NCBI GenBank assembly: GCA_026692725.1
Contig: JAPMUG010000001.1
Location: 558,001-622,000 of the forward strand
DNA length: 64,000 nt
Direction: 5' to 3'
DNA from: Ecytonucleospora hepatopenaei
Lineage: Eukaryota; Microsporidia; Enterocytozoonidae
Part shown: one piece after another, positions 55,126 through 62,959 of the stretch
Numbering within the stretch: position 1 is the stretch's first letter
How the letters are laid out: each line of letters opens with the position of its first letter
Notes under the pieces: generated by a model
What the model saw: the letters and a program-made list of their open reading frames with translations, nothing else
The model's database searches: none
What the model was told of the DNA's origin: nothing
Position numbers and translations under genes: made by a program

Positions 55126-55689
55126 ATGATAAAAGTTAAAAAATGTCAAGAAGGAAATGATCTTTTGGCCTTTTTAAATAAAACAATTTGGGAATTTGAT
55201 GATGAAATAACGTGTGATTATCAAATTAACGAAAAAGTTTCTGTTTTATTTCTAAGTATAAAATATCATGTATCGAAACCAGAATATATTTTAAGAAGGA
55301 TCCAAAAGAATAAAAAATTAAGGTTAAATATAGTTCTAATCTGGTTAGATGCTCCTAATTCTGTTAGTGTTTTAAGAGAATTGTATTCAATAATACCATA
55401 TACTATTGTTTTAGCAAAAAATTGTGAAGAATGTGCAAATTACATTAAAAACTTTGTTTACGCAGAGCAAAATATTATGGAAATTTGTTCTAGTCGAGAA
55501 AAAAACACAGACAATTTTTTATCAGAATTATTAAAAGTAAAAGATAAAAATGTGTTTTGTTTTAAAAGCATGTTCTCAAATATTAAAGACATTGTTTTGG
55601 CAACCAAAGAAGATTTTGAAAAAATTCCAGGGATTTCAAAAACAAAAGCACAGAAAATAGAAAGCCAGTGCAAAAAACCTTTTAAATGA
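55126..55689 (+). CDS. RAD10: ERCC1/RAD10, partner of XPF
   Basis: 187 residues. Central domain: FLNKTIWEFDDEITCDYQIN, then FLSIKYHVSKPEYILRRIQ, matching ERCC1's V.WEf...I.dY.....ALFLSlrYH...PdYi..R. The C-terminal helix-hairpin-helix region (about 135-185) includes KEDFEKIPGISKTKAQKI. It is the non-catalytic, DNA-binding half of the XPF-ERCC1 nuclease in nucleotide excision repair. The short N-terminus means the XPA-binding extension is lacking. It follows RRP4 by 18 bp. Confidence 0.93.
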   Translation: MIKVKKCQEGNDLLAFLNKTIWEFDDEITCDYQINEKVSVLFLSIKYHVSKPEYILRRIQKNKKLRLNIVLIWLDAPNSVSVLRELYSIIPYTIVLAKNCEECANYIKNFVYAEQNIMEICSSREKNTDNFLSELLKVKDKNVFCFKSMFSNIKDIVLATKEDFEKIPGISKTKAQKIESQCKKPFK

Positions 55690-55836
55690 AATTTTTATTT
55701 TTATAATTTTTTTGTTTAAAGTTTTTCTGCTTTTACTATTAAAAAATGGTTTGTAATGATAAAACATTTAAAAAGAGCTATTAAAATCATAAATAAAATT
55801 TTTATTAAAATTTACAAATATTTGTTTAAGCCCTTT

Positions 55837-58308
55837 ATGTCAAAAAATATTTTAGCAAAATACAAAGCTTTTATTAATGACAACGATTTTGTAGATGTTT
55901 TTATGTCAGGTGTTAGTGAAACAGAAGAAAGCCATACGCAAGTTGAAAGCTATGTATTTCCTAGATCACCAGAATATATCACAGGAACATTAAAAGATTA
56001 TCAAGTACAGGGACTCAACTGGTTGGTAAAAATGCATGAAAATGGTATAAATTGTATTTTGGCTGATGAAATGGGTTTAGGTAAAACCCTACAAAGCATT
56101 TCACTATTGGGATACATAAGATTTGTAAAGAATGAAAGAAAAAAATCATTAGTTGTTGTTCCTAAGTCTGTTCTTACAAATTGGGAAAATGAGTGTATAA
56201 GGTTTTGTCCTGGTTTAAAAACCAAAGTTTTTTGGTGTTCGAAAGATTTTATTAGAGAAGAAGGTAAAGATATTATCAATAAAAAATATGATGTTATTAT
56301 AACAACGTATGAAATGTGTATTAGTGCAAAAAAGTATTTAAAGCGCATTTCATTTGAGTATTTGATAATGGACGAAGGACATAGGCTTAAAAACGAAAAT
56401 TCAGTTTTAACTACAATTTTGCGTACATTTAAGTTTAATCATCGTTTGCTATTGACAGGAACACCTCTTCAAAACAATGTCCATGAATTATGGGCGTTAT
56501 TAAATTTTATTTTACCTGAAGTTTTTTCAGATTCGGAGAAATTTGAAGAGTTTGTCAAAGAAGCGGGAAATGAAAATTCATCTATGAAAATACAAAAGTT
56601 GAGGAATGTTTTACAGCTTTTTTTTCTTCGTCGTGAAAAAACTGATGTTGAAAGTAGTTTAGCGCCTAAAAAATATTCAAACATTTATTGTCCTATGACG
56701 CAGATGCAAAGAGAATGGTATAAAGGAGTGTTAAAAAGAGATTTGACTGATTTGATGGTTGCAGGAAAGCCCAACAAAACTGGATTGTTAAATATTTTGA
56801 TGCAACTTAAAAAAGTGTGTAACCACCCGTACTTATTTGAAGGTGCAGAAGAAGACATAGAAACGACAGGAGAAGATTTGGTGTTCAATTGTGGGAAAAT
56901 GATTATTTTGGATAAAATGTTAGTTAGCTTGAAAACGAAGGGATCGAGGGTGTTGCTGTTTTCGCAGATGTCTAGAATGTTAGACATTTTTGAGGATTAC
57001 ATACGTATGAGAGGGTATAAATATAGAAGAATAGACGGCTCAACAGACGGTGGTTTAAGAAACACATATATTAATGATTTCAATAAAGAGAACAGTGACA
57101 TTTTTATTTTTATTCTAACAACAAGAGCAGGGGGATTGGGCATTAACTTATATACAGCTGATACCGTGATTTTATATGATTCTGATTTTAATCCATACCA
57201 AGATTTACAGGCACAGGATAGGGCGCATAGAATTGGACAAACAAAGCAAGTGCATGTTTTTAGATTTATTACTGAAAAATCTATAGAGGAAACTATTGTT
57301 TTAAGGGCACAGCAAAAACTCAAGCTGGATGATGTTTTGTTAAGTACTGAAAAAAGAAAGACTTTTACAATAAGTCAGAAGGAATTGCTTCAAATTTTAG
57401 TTAGTGGTATAGATGATATTGATCGTCAGGAAGAAGATGCTGATGTAGAAAAACAGCTTAGTTTTGAGGATATTTTAAAAATTGGCGAAGAAAAAACCAG
57501 AGAGATGGAACAGAAGGTTACAAAGTATAGAGCAGGGGCGGAGGAAGCTACTAAAATAGATTTGTTTAAATTTGAAGGAGAAGATTATTGTAAAAGAAAG
57601 CTTAACAAATTTGTTGAAGAAAACAGGCCACAGTTTGAAGAATATACAACAAAAAGAATGGGAATATTTAAAACTACGGATTTTAAACCACTATATTTCC
57701 CGGATTATCAATTTTTCCCTAAGGAATTTTTTAAGCTTCAGGAAAAGGAAGAAACTTTATTTTATGAAGGAAAGAAATTAAGTGAGGAAGAACAAAAACA
57801 TAAAGAAGTGTTGCTTAGTCAAGGATTTGTTTGGACTAAAAAAGATTTTAAAACTTTTGTAACGATGTTAAAAACTTTTGGAACTAATAAGCAAAAAATA
57901 ATAGATTCATTGCCAGAGAAAAGTGATGTTTCTGAGTATTATGATGTTTTTATGAAAAGATACAAAGAACTTGAAGACGGAGAGGAGATTATGAAACAGG
58001 TTGAAAGTGCAACGCTGAAGAACAAAAAGCTTGAAAAACTTAAAACAGTGTTCTTGAACATTAAAGAGGAAGAAATTGAAAAAATGTTCCCAGTAAGAAA
58101 CAAAATTACTCTAAACAATGCTTCTTTATTGAGGTTATATGCAGAATGTCTGGATTCAATTCAGCCATTCGAGGAGTTAAGGATAAAGATTTTATTAAAT
58201 CGTGATTTTGATTTTGATTCAATTACTAAAGGCAAGTCTGCAAAACAATTACAAGAACATGTTTCTAGATTAATTGAATATATAACAGTTAATTCCTTAA
58301 CCAAATAA
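55837..58308 (+). CDS. ISW1: ISWI-type chromatin remodelling ATPase
   Basis: 823 residues from the ATG at 55837, which follows AAGCCCTTT; an earlier ATG at 55756 adds a low-complexity stretch. SNF2 core: DYQVQGLNWLVKMHENG, LADEMGLGKTLQ (Walker A), LIMDEGHRLKNE (motif II as DEGH), LTGTPLQNNVHELWALLNF and, in lobe 2, QAQDRAHRIGQTKQ (motif VI). The C-terminal third is HAND-SANT-SLIDE: FKPLYFPDYQFFP then GFVWTKKDFKTFVTMLKTFG. It slides nucleosomes to space chromatin. Slightly shorter than yeast Isw1 (1129) because the N-terminus is minimal. Confidence 0.95.
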   Translation: MSKNILAKYKAFINDNDFVDVFMSGVSETEESHTQVESYVFPRSPEYITGTLKDYQVQGLNWLVKMHENGINCILADEMGLGKTLQSISLLGYIRFVKNERKKSLVVVPKSVLTNWENECIRFCPGLKTKVFWCSKDFIREEGKDIINKKYDVIITTYEMCISAKKYLKRISFEYLIMDEGHRLKNENSVLTTILRTFKFNHRLLLTGTPLQNNVHELWALLNFILPEVFSDSEKFEEFVKEAGNENSSMKIQKLRNVLQLFFLRREKTDVESSLAPKKYSNIYCPMTQMQREWYKGVLKRDLTDLMVAGKPNKTGLLNILMQLKKVCNHPYLFEGAEEDIETTGEDLVFNCGKMIILDKMLVSLKTKGSRVLLFSQMSRMLDIFEDYIRMRGYKYRRIDGSTDGGLRNTYINDFNKENSDIFIFILTTRAGGLGINLYTADTVILYDSDFNPYQDLQAQDRAHRIGQTKQVHVFRFITEKSIEETIVLRAQQKLKLDDVLLSTEKRKTFTISQKELLQILVSGIDDIDRQEEDADVEKQLSFEDILKIGEEKTREMEQKVTKYRAGAEEATKIDLFKFEGEDYCKRKLNKFVEENRPQFEEYTTKRMGIFKTTDFKPLYFPDYQFFPKEFFKLQEKEETLFYEGKKLSEEEQKHKEVLLSQGFVWTKKDFKTFVTMLKTFGTNKQKIIDSLPEKSDVSEYYDVFMKRYKELEDGEEIMKQVESATLKNKKLEKLKTVFLNIKEEEIEKMFPVRNKITLNNASLLRLYAECLDSIQPFEELRIKILLNRDFDFDSITKGKSAKQLQEHVSRLIEYITVNSLTK

Positions 58309-58315
58309 ATTTATT
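58304..58315. terminator. AATAAATTTATT element between ISWI and UBA2
   Basis: A second copy of the palindrome between convergent genes: it contains the ISWI stop (58306-58308) and offers AATAAA to both strands. UBA2's stop (TAG) is 3 bp beyond it. Confidence 0.55.
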
Positions 58316-58318
58316 GGT

Positions 58319-59163
58319 CTAAATATTTTCAAAACTTTTGCAAACAATACAATTGTCATCTTTTTTTATTTTTTCTTTAGCTAAATAAATTGTTTTTGAT
58401 CCGTCATAAAAATAAAAATCATTCGATTCATCTGTAATTATCTTAACAGCTAAACATGCACATATTGCATTTACACATGCAATACTTGGGACAATAGTGT
58501 TTCTTAGTTCGTATACTTCTTTTTCATTAGTTCTTAGATCCATTTTGTTTACCTTTGAATTAAATATCTCTGTAATTTTAGAATCAACTATAAATTCATC
58601 ATATTCATTTTGCAATTCAAAAATTAGACTTTTCAAAGCTTTTGTTCTGTTTTCTAAATTAATTTGTTTAAAAAACGATAATGAACATAAAGGTTCCGTG
58701 TTTTCAATTTTATAAATATCTTTTATACAATATAGGCAAGATGTGCTGTTATTTTCAACCTTTTTAATGTGACAAGCGTATCCCCTTCAACACCGAGGTC
58801 AACCAAAAGATTGCATTTAGATTGTATAAACATTAAATTTACATCCATTCTTGTTTTTATGTTATCGACACATAGGAAAACTATTTTAAATTTGTTTAAA
58901 AAATCCGATTTGAAATTCTGAATAAAAGCAACCTTGTATTCTATGTTAAGTTTTTTCCCTATAACTTCTGCTTTGGGCATACTGCATGTTTCTTTGGAAA
59001 ACCAAAATTGCCTATTTAAATTTGTGATTTCTATTTTATCGGAATCTATTATAGTAATGTTTTTGGTGTAATTAATTAGTATTTTTATAAGTTCATGGCC
59101 TGTACCCCCACAACCTACAACACATATTTTTTTATCTATAAAATTTGTGTTTTTACATGACAT
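58319..59163 (-). CDS. UBA2: UBA2-like SUMO E1 subunit, short and split by a one-base frameshift
   Basis: Two reverse frames, 59163-58723 and 58636-58319, fit one protein of about 281 residues if one base is added near the GGGG run at about 58782-58785. Frame one shows VVGCGGTGHELIKIL (nucleotide site) and DSDKIEITNLNRQFW. After correction TSCLYC and the final DNCIVC supply the four zinc Cys, and TEPLCSLSFFK falls where UBA2 has its catalytic Cys (SEPIHC). NTIVPSIACVNAICACLAV is the E1 crossover helix. The C-terminal ubiquitin-fold domain is absent. UBA2 activates SUMO with AOS1. UBA3 is the main alternative. Confidence 0.75.
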
Positions 59164-59205
59164 AAAACAAATACAATACCCTTGTAAAAGAATATTTTTT
59201 ATAAT

Positions 59206-59916
59206 TTATTTTTTATATTCGCAATTTTTTTCATAAAAAACAAGCAATTCATTTGATAAAAAATTAACTGCCAAAACAGTTTCGTTGTTCAAATCAAAAG
59301 TGTTTTCAAAAAATTTGTCCGTGTCTTTTTCTTCCTCATTTTGTTTTATAAATGTGTTAAAATCTTTCTGTTTTAGTAAAAAGGTTAAATAAATACATGC
59401 ACAAGCACATTCATAAGGCGTAAAATATAGAACAGAAGGCATGAAAAATGCTAAATCGTTTAAAAATGTGGTCGTTGTTTCCTGCAACTCTTTTGTTATT
59501 TCATGTTGATTGTATATTTTTTCTATTTCGTCATATGGGTTTGGTGGTGTTAAATCACATTTTGTTAGATATAAAAAGTTTAGTTGAAATTCACAAATAT
59601 GTTCTTTATAAAGTTCAAGCTCTTCATCTGTTGCATCAATTAGAAAATGAAGCAAACATTTTTGTAAAATAATTTCTTGACTTTTACAGCCGTCCATTTC
59701 CTTATATGATATGTCTATAATGGATGTATAAAGAACAATATCATCTGGTTCCACCCATAAAATACTTCTTGCTAGATAAAAATTGTATATAACAACGCAT
59801 AAAATTTTCTTTGGAATGCTTAAAGCGCTGCATATTTTAATTATATTTTCTATTTCATCGATTCTATAATCACTTAAAGTGTGTATAAATTTGTCTTTGC
59901 TTGTTTCCAAATCCAT
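59206..59916 (-). CDS. cyclin-fold protein, possible cyclin H (CCL1)
   Basis: 236 residues. Two cyclin boxes are likely: IPKKILCVVIYNFYLARSI and, later, ICEFQLNFLYLTKCD, then NPYDEIEKIY, then TFLNDLAFFMPSVLYFTPYE. The last run parallels cyclin H: LEFELNF...NPY..i......FLnda..tdallLYtP. Cyclin H is the regulatory partner of CDK7 in TFIIH; XPD of the same complex is at 62960. Other transcriptional cyclins (C, T, K) are not excluded. Confidence 0.55.
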   Translation of the reverse strand: MDLETSKDKFIHTLSDYRIDEIENIIKICSALSIPKKILCVVIYNFYLARSILWVEPDDIVLYTSIIDISYKEMDGCKSQEIILQKCLLHFLIDATDEELELYKEHICEFQLNFLYLTKCDLTPPNPYDEIEKIYNQHEITKELQETTTTFLNDLAFFMPSVLYFTPYECACACIYLTFLLKQKDFNTFIKQNEEEKDTDKFFENTFDLNNETVLAVNFLSNELLVFYEKNCEYKK

Positions 59917-59959
59917 AAGGACAAAATTTTATAAAATTTTAAATAAATATTTCAATAAA

Positions 59960-60568
59960 TTACTTTAATAATTTTTCTAATTCCTGTTTAAAAAAACTAA
60001 AATAAATATTACATAACGCATTTGCATTTTTCATGTTTTCTAAAAATTCATGTTTAAGAAACTGACCATTGCATTCAAAAAAGATAATTTTCTTAGAGTT
60101 ATATAACATAACTAAAAAACCAGAAAATGATGATTTTTGTTCGAAACATGAAATATCTACAAAACTAGAAAAATTGACTGCAATAGGAACATCTGATAGT
60201 GAAACTCCATTATATAGCAGACAAAAAGTTACAGAATTAAAAATACTGTCTAAAAAATTACTGTTTGAATTTACAACAAAAATATCCAAATAAATACATG
60301 AAGTAACACTGCAGATTTCATAAAATACGGTTTCTATCTTGTTTTTATACTGAAAAAGCACTCTATCCGTAATTTTATCATCATAAGCACATTTAATGTT
60401 GCATTTAAACAAAGATTTTTCAAGAGGTTCTAAAAGAGAAACCTCAATAGTATTGAGTCCTTTTTTGTAAATAACTTTGCCATTTAAAAGATCACATGAG
60501 AAATCAATTGTAGGAAGACATGATTCAAAAGAAAGTCGACCATCTTTTCTAAACATATCTTTTTGCAT
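59960..60568 (-). CDS. RNase PH-fold exosome ring subunit
   Basis: 202 residues. The start KDMFRKDGRLSFESCLPTID, with RKDGR as in RRP41/46/MTR3 proteins, leads into strand-rich blocks, and IYLDIFVVNSNSNFLDSIFN followed by CLLYNGVSLSDVPIAV matches the D.F..d......D.....a..aL..aGI...d. segment of the RNase PH fold. These proteins form the six-membered ring of the exosome, with RRP4 (54451) capping it. The active residues are not conserved, as in eukaryotes generally. Which ring subunit is undecided. Confidence 0.55.
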   Translation of the reverse strand: MQKDMFRKDGRLSFESCLPTIDFSCDLLNGKVIYKKGLNTIEVSLLEPLEKSLFKCNIKCAYDDKITDRVLFQYKNKIETVFYEICSVTSCIYLDIFVVNSNSNFLDSIFNSVTFCLLYNGVSLSDVPIAVNFSSFVDISCFEQKSSFSGFLVMLYNSKKIIFFECNGQFLKHEFLENMKNANALCNIYFSFFKQELEKLLK

Positions 60569-60586
60569 AATTTTTTTTAAAAAAAG

Positions 60587-60657
60587 AGGGTCATGCGGGA
60601 ATCGAACGCGCTCCTACCGGGTTGCAGCCGATGGCTCTACCATTAAGCTAATGACCC
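60587..60657 (-). tRNA. tRNA-Cys (GCA)
   Basis: A 71-nt cloverleaf: acceptor GGGTCAT/ATGACCC, D arm GCTT/GAGC, anticodon loop CTGCAAC giving GCA, T loop TTCGATT, discriminator T. The acceptor is perfect; the T stem has one C-C mismatch (positions 52-62). U73 fits cysteine. No CCA is encoded, and TTTTTTT follows at once, a Pol III terminator. It lies between the DHHC gene and the RNase PH subunit. Confidence 0.9.
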
Positions 60658-60708
60658 TTGTTTTAAGAAAAAATAATTCTTTTATAGCTTATACAGTGTA
60701 GAATTTAT

Positions 60709-61590
60709 TCAAATATCTTCATCATCGGTGTTTGAAATGTATTTCAAATCTATCAATGGCCAATAGTAAGTTTTGTATGATTTTTTCCAAGTGAAACCAT
60801 TTGTTCTTGGTAAACCCAAAAACAAAAACAGTGGAGAACCAAAAATATCTTTAAAATTGTTGTAATATCCAAAATCGTATGGACTTTTTCCGCATTCTAT
60901 TCCTCTATATTTAGAATTGTGTTCTTGTACTATTTCTACATTTGTTACATTCCTCTTTATATTACAATGTTGCCAATATAAATGTGCAGATGTTATCAAA
61001 GTAATTCCAATACATAATATTGTTGTTAAAATTAAAGATGTGCCATTTCCATATCCTATAGGTTTTTTAAAATTATAAAGTTTAAAAATTATAAGCACAA
61101 TATTATACAAAAAGGTCCATGTGGACACAAGCCACATGCAAAAAATAAATCTTATAAAATACCCAATGTTATAGTTGTTAATACACACAGATAATATATT
61201 ACAGTGATGATCCATTTTTAAAACACATTTTTTGCATATTTTACAATGGTGAGATCTTTCTGGTTTTGGTATATTACAAAAATTGCATCGTTTTTGAAGA
61301 TCTTCGGGAACATTTAAAACAACGTTGTTTTCAACAAAGCCCGTCATTAATATGCACATAGTTGCAAAACCAGCACCAAAAAATGACACAAATATTAAAA
61401 AATAAAATGAAAATTTGCTACACATACTATGTTCGATTTTTATATATGTAAAAGTTGGAACAAACATAAAATATAAGAATCCTGTATATGGAATAAGTCT
61501 AAAAAACTTTTCTTTGTTTTTTGTATTTTCCATTAGGGATATTAAAATTTTGTTTTGTTTCCTAACAAACCCATAAGAATATTTTTCCAT
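60709..61590 (-). CDS. DHHC palmitoyltransferase
   Basis: 293 residues with four membrane segments. The cysteine-rich domain is intact: CNFCNIPKPERSHHCKICKK, then CVLKMDHHCNILSVCINNYN, with the catalytic DHHC. It transfers palmitate to cysteines of membrane proteins such as Rab or SNARE proteins. The C-terminal third contains SPYDFGYYNNFKDIFGSP, the usual TTxE/PaCCT-region neighbourhood. Length matches small fungal Pfa enzymes. Confidence 0.93.
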   Translation of the reverse strand: MEKYSYGFVRKQNKILISLMENTKNKEKFFRLIPYTGFLYFMFVPTFTYIKIEHSMCSKFSFYFLIFVSFFGAGFATMCILMTGFVENNVVLNVPEDLQKRCNFCNIPKPERSHHCKICKKCVLKMDHHCNILSVCINNYNIGYFIRFIFCMWLVSTWTFLYNIVLIIFKLYNFKKPIGYGNGTSLILTTILCIGITLITSAHLYWQHCNIKRNVTNVEIVQEHNSKYRGIECGKSPYDFGYYNNFKDIFGSPLFLFLGLPRTNGFTWKKSYKTYYWPLIDLKYISNTDDEDI

Positions 61591-61998
61591 CGTTTTTCAT
61601 ATTGATTCTATTGTTTGTTTTTGTTTCATTTAAAACATTTGAAAATGTTTCACTGAATAAATATGTTTTTGAATATTAGTTTGTTATTTGATTTTATTCT
61701 TACAAAAAAAGGGAAATATAACACAAAAGACAGCATGAAATTAATTGAAGACGTTAAAAAATATCTTAAGGAAACGAGTCTTATAGAAAAAGAAAAACTT
61801 GATGAAAAAAGAGAAAAAACAAGAGTATAAAAAGACACTGTAGTTGTTTTTATATTTTAGTAAATTTTTTATTCATTTTGTTGTTTTTAAATTTAATTGT
61901 TGTTTATTCTGTACATAACTCTTGAAATAAAATTAAAAATCATTAATGCCTTTATGTTTAAATTGATTTAAAAATTTTAAAAATAATTTTAGACCTTT
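61591..61998. other. spacer upstream of CIA2, containing one small frame
   Basis: 408 bp of AT-rich DNA carrying the frame 61663-61830 described below and, at its right end, the start element AGACCTTTATG of CIA2. Confidence 0.4.
61663..61830 (+). CDS. 55-residue hypothetical protein
   Basis: An intact frame, MFLNISLLFDFILTKKGKYN to EKLDEKREKTRV: a hydrophobic first helix, then a charged helix ending in a basic tail. No CCC element precedes the ATG and no family is recognised. The helix pair is a plausible small protein, but the chance of a random frame in AT-rich DNA is real. Confidence 0.3.
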   Translation: MFLNISLLFDFILTKKGKYNTKDSMKLIEDVKKYLKETSLIEKEKLDEKREKTRV

Positions 61999-62517
61999 AT
62001 GGATAATTCATCACCGGCAATTAATAAAACAAAGATAAAAAGGGAAGTGATAGCTACTGAAAAGGGATTTGTGAAAAATGTCACCAAAGCAACAGTATTT
62101 GAAGTTTTACGCGATATCACAGATCCAGAACATCCTTATACTCTGGAAGAATTGAGTGTTATTTCTTTAAAAAACATAGAAATTTTTAAAAAAGAAAAAA
62201 ACCAAGATAGCATATGCACAAAAGGATTGCCAATTAACACAGTTAGAATAATTTTTACACCAACTGTGCCACATTGTAGTTTAGTTGGTATAATTGCACT
62301 TTGCATTTTTTACCAACTTTATGCAAACATATCAGGATTTTCTTATGAAGTTCAAATTGAAAACGATGCACATTCGCAAGCAGAAATGTATAATAAACAG
62401 TTTACTGATGAAGAAAGAATACTGGCAGCTTTTGAAAACGAATCTATTATGGAAATTATAAAAAACTGTACTGAAAATACATTTTCTTGTGAAAAAGATT
62501 TTAAAAATAAAGTTTAA
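61999..62517 (+). CDS. CIA2: CIA2 (MIP18/FAM96), cytosolic Fe-S targeting factor
   Basis: 172 residues. VLRDITDPEHPYTLEELSVI is the family signature, FTPTVPHCSLVG carries the reactive Cys, and NKQFTDEERILAAFENESIM the C-terminal helix. CIA2 works with CIAO1 and MMS19 to insert 4Fe-4S clusters into nuclear proteins, including XPD, encoded 440 bp away. Its stop codon overlaps that of eL42 on the other strand by 4 bp. Confidence 0.95.
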   Translation: MDNSSPAINKTKIKREVIATEKGFVKNVTKATVFEVLRDITDPEHPYTLEELSVISLKNIEIFKKEKNQDSICTKGLPINTVRIIFTPTVPHCSLVGIIALCIFYQLYANISGFSYEVQIENDAHSQAEMYNKQFTDEERILAAFENESIMEIIKNCTENTFSCEKDFKNKV

Positions 62518-62828
62518 TATGTTAATGCAGCACCTTTAACCTTCTTTTCATTAGACAAAATGGTTTGCTTTGCTCTATGCAATGGCTTCATTTGCATTGC
62601 TGAACATTTTGTGCATTTCAGTTTCAAGACAGGCTTTTTAGTGTTCTTTGCCTTTCTTCTTAAAATTGGCTTTGTTTGACCACCGAATCCTCTTTGTTTA
62701 ATAGCATATCTTCTGTTTCCTTCTCTCTTTGGATTATCCTTTCCTTTCTTGTAAATGCTTATTTTATTCTCAGTATGCTTGTTGCATTTGACACAATAAT
62801 GCTTCTTTTCCTTAGGAATATTTACCAT
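62514..62828 (-). CDS. RPL42: 60S ribosomal protein eL42 (RPL44/RPL36a)
   Basis: 104 residues from MVNIPKEKKHYC at 62828, set by TTTTACCCCATGG; the earlier ATG at 62903 is unsupported. Two CxxC pairs (CVKC and CTKC) bind zinc, and GGQTKPILRRKAKNTKKPVL is the conserved E-site loop. Length matches the family (106). Converges with CIA2, sharing the last 4 bp, and diverges from XPD across 131 bp. Confidence 0.95.
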   Translation of the reverse strand: MVNIPKEKKHYCVKCNKHTENKISIYKKGKDNPKREGNRRYAIKQRGFGGQTKPILRRKAKNTKKPVLKLKCTKCSAMQMKPLHRAKQTILSNEKKVKGAALTY

Positions 62829-62959
62829 GGGGTAAAATTTGTAAAAACTATTTTTGTAATTTTTAAAGTGTGTATAAATGCATGTTTTTTTAAACATTCT
62901 CACAATTTTTTACACCTTCATTATAGACAACTATCTCATTTTTTACTTAAAACCCCTAA

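Noticed and set aside
55756..55836. Earlier start of ISWI
   Set aside because: The added 27 residues are Ile/Lys low-complexity and lie before the AAGCCCTTT element at 55837.
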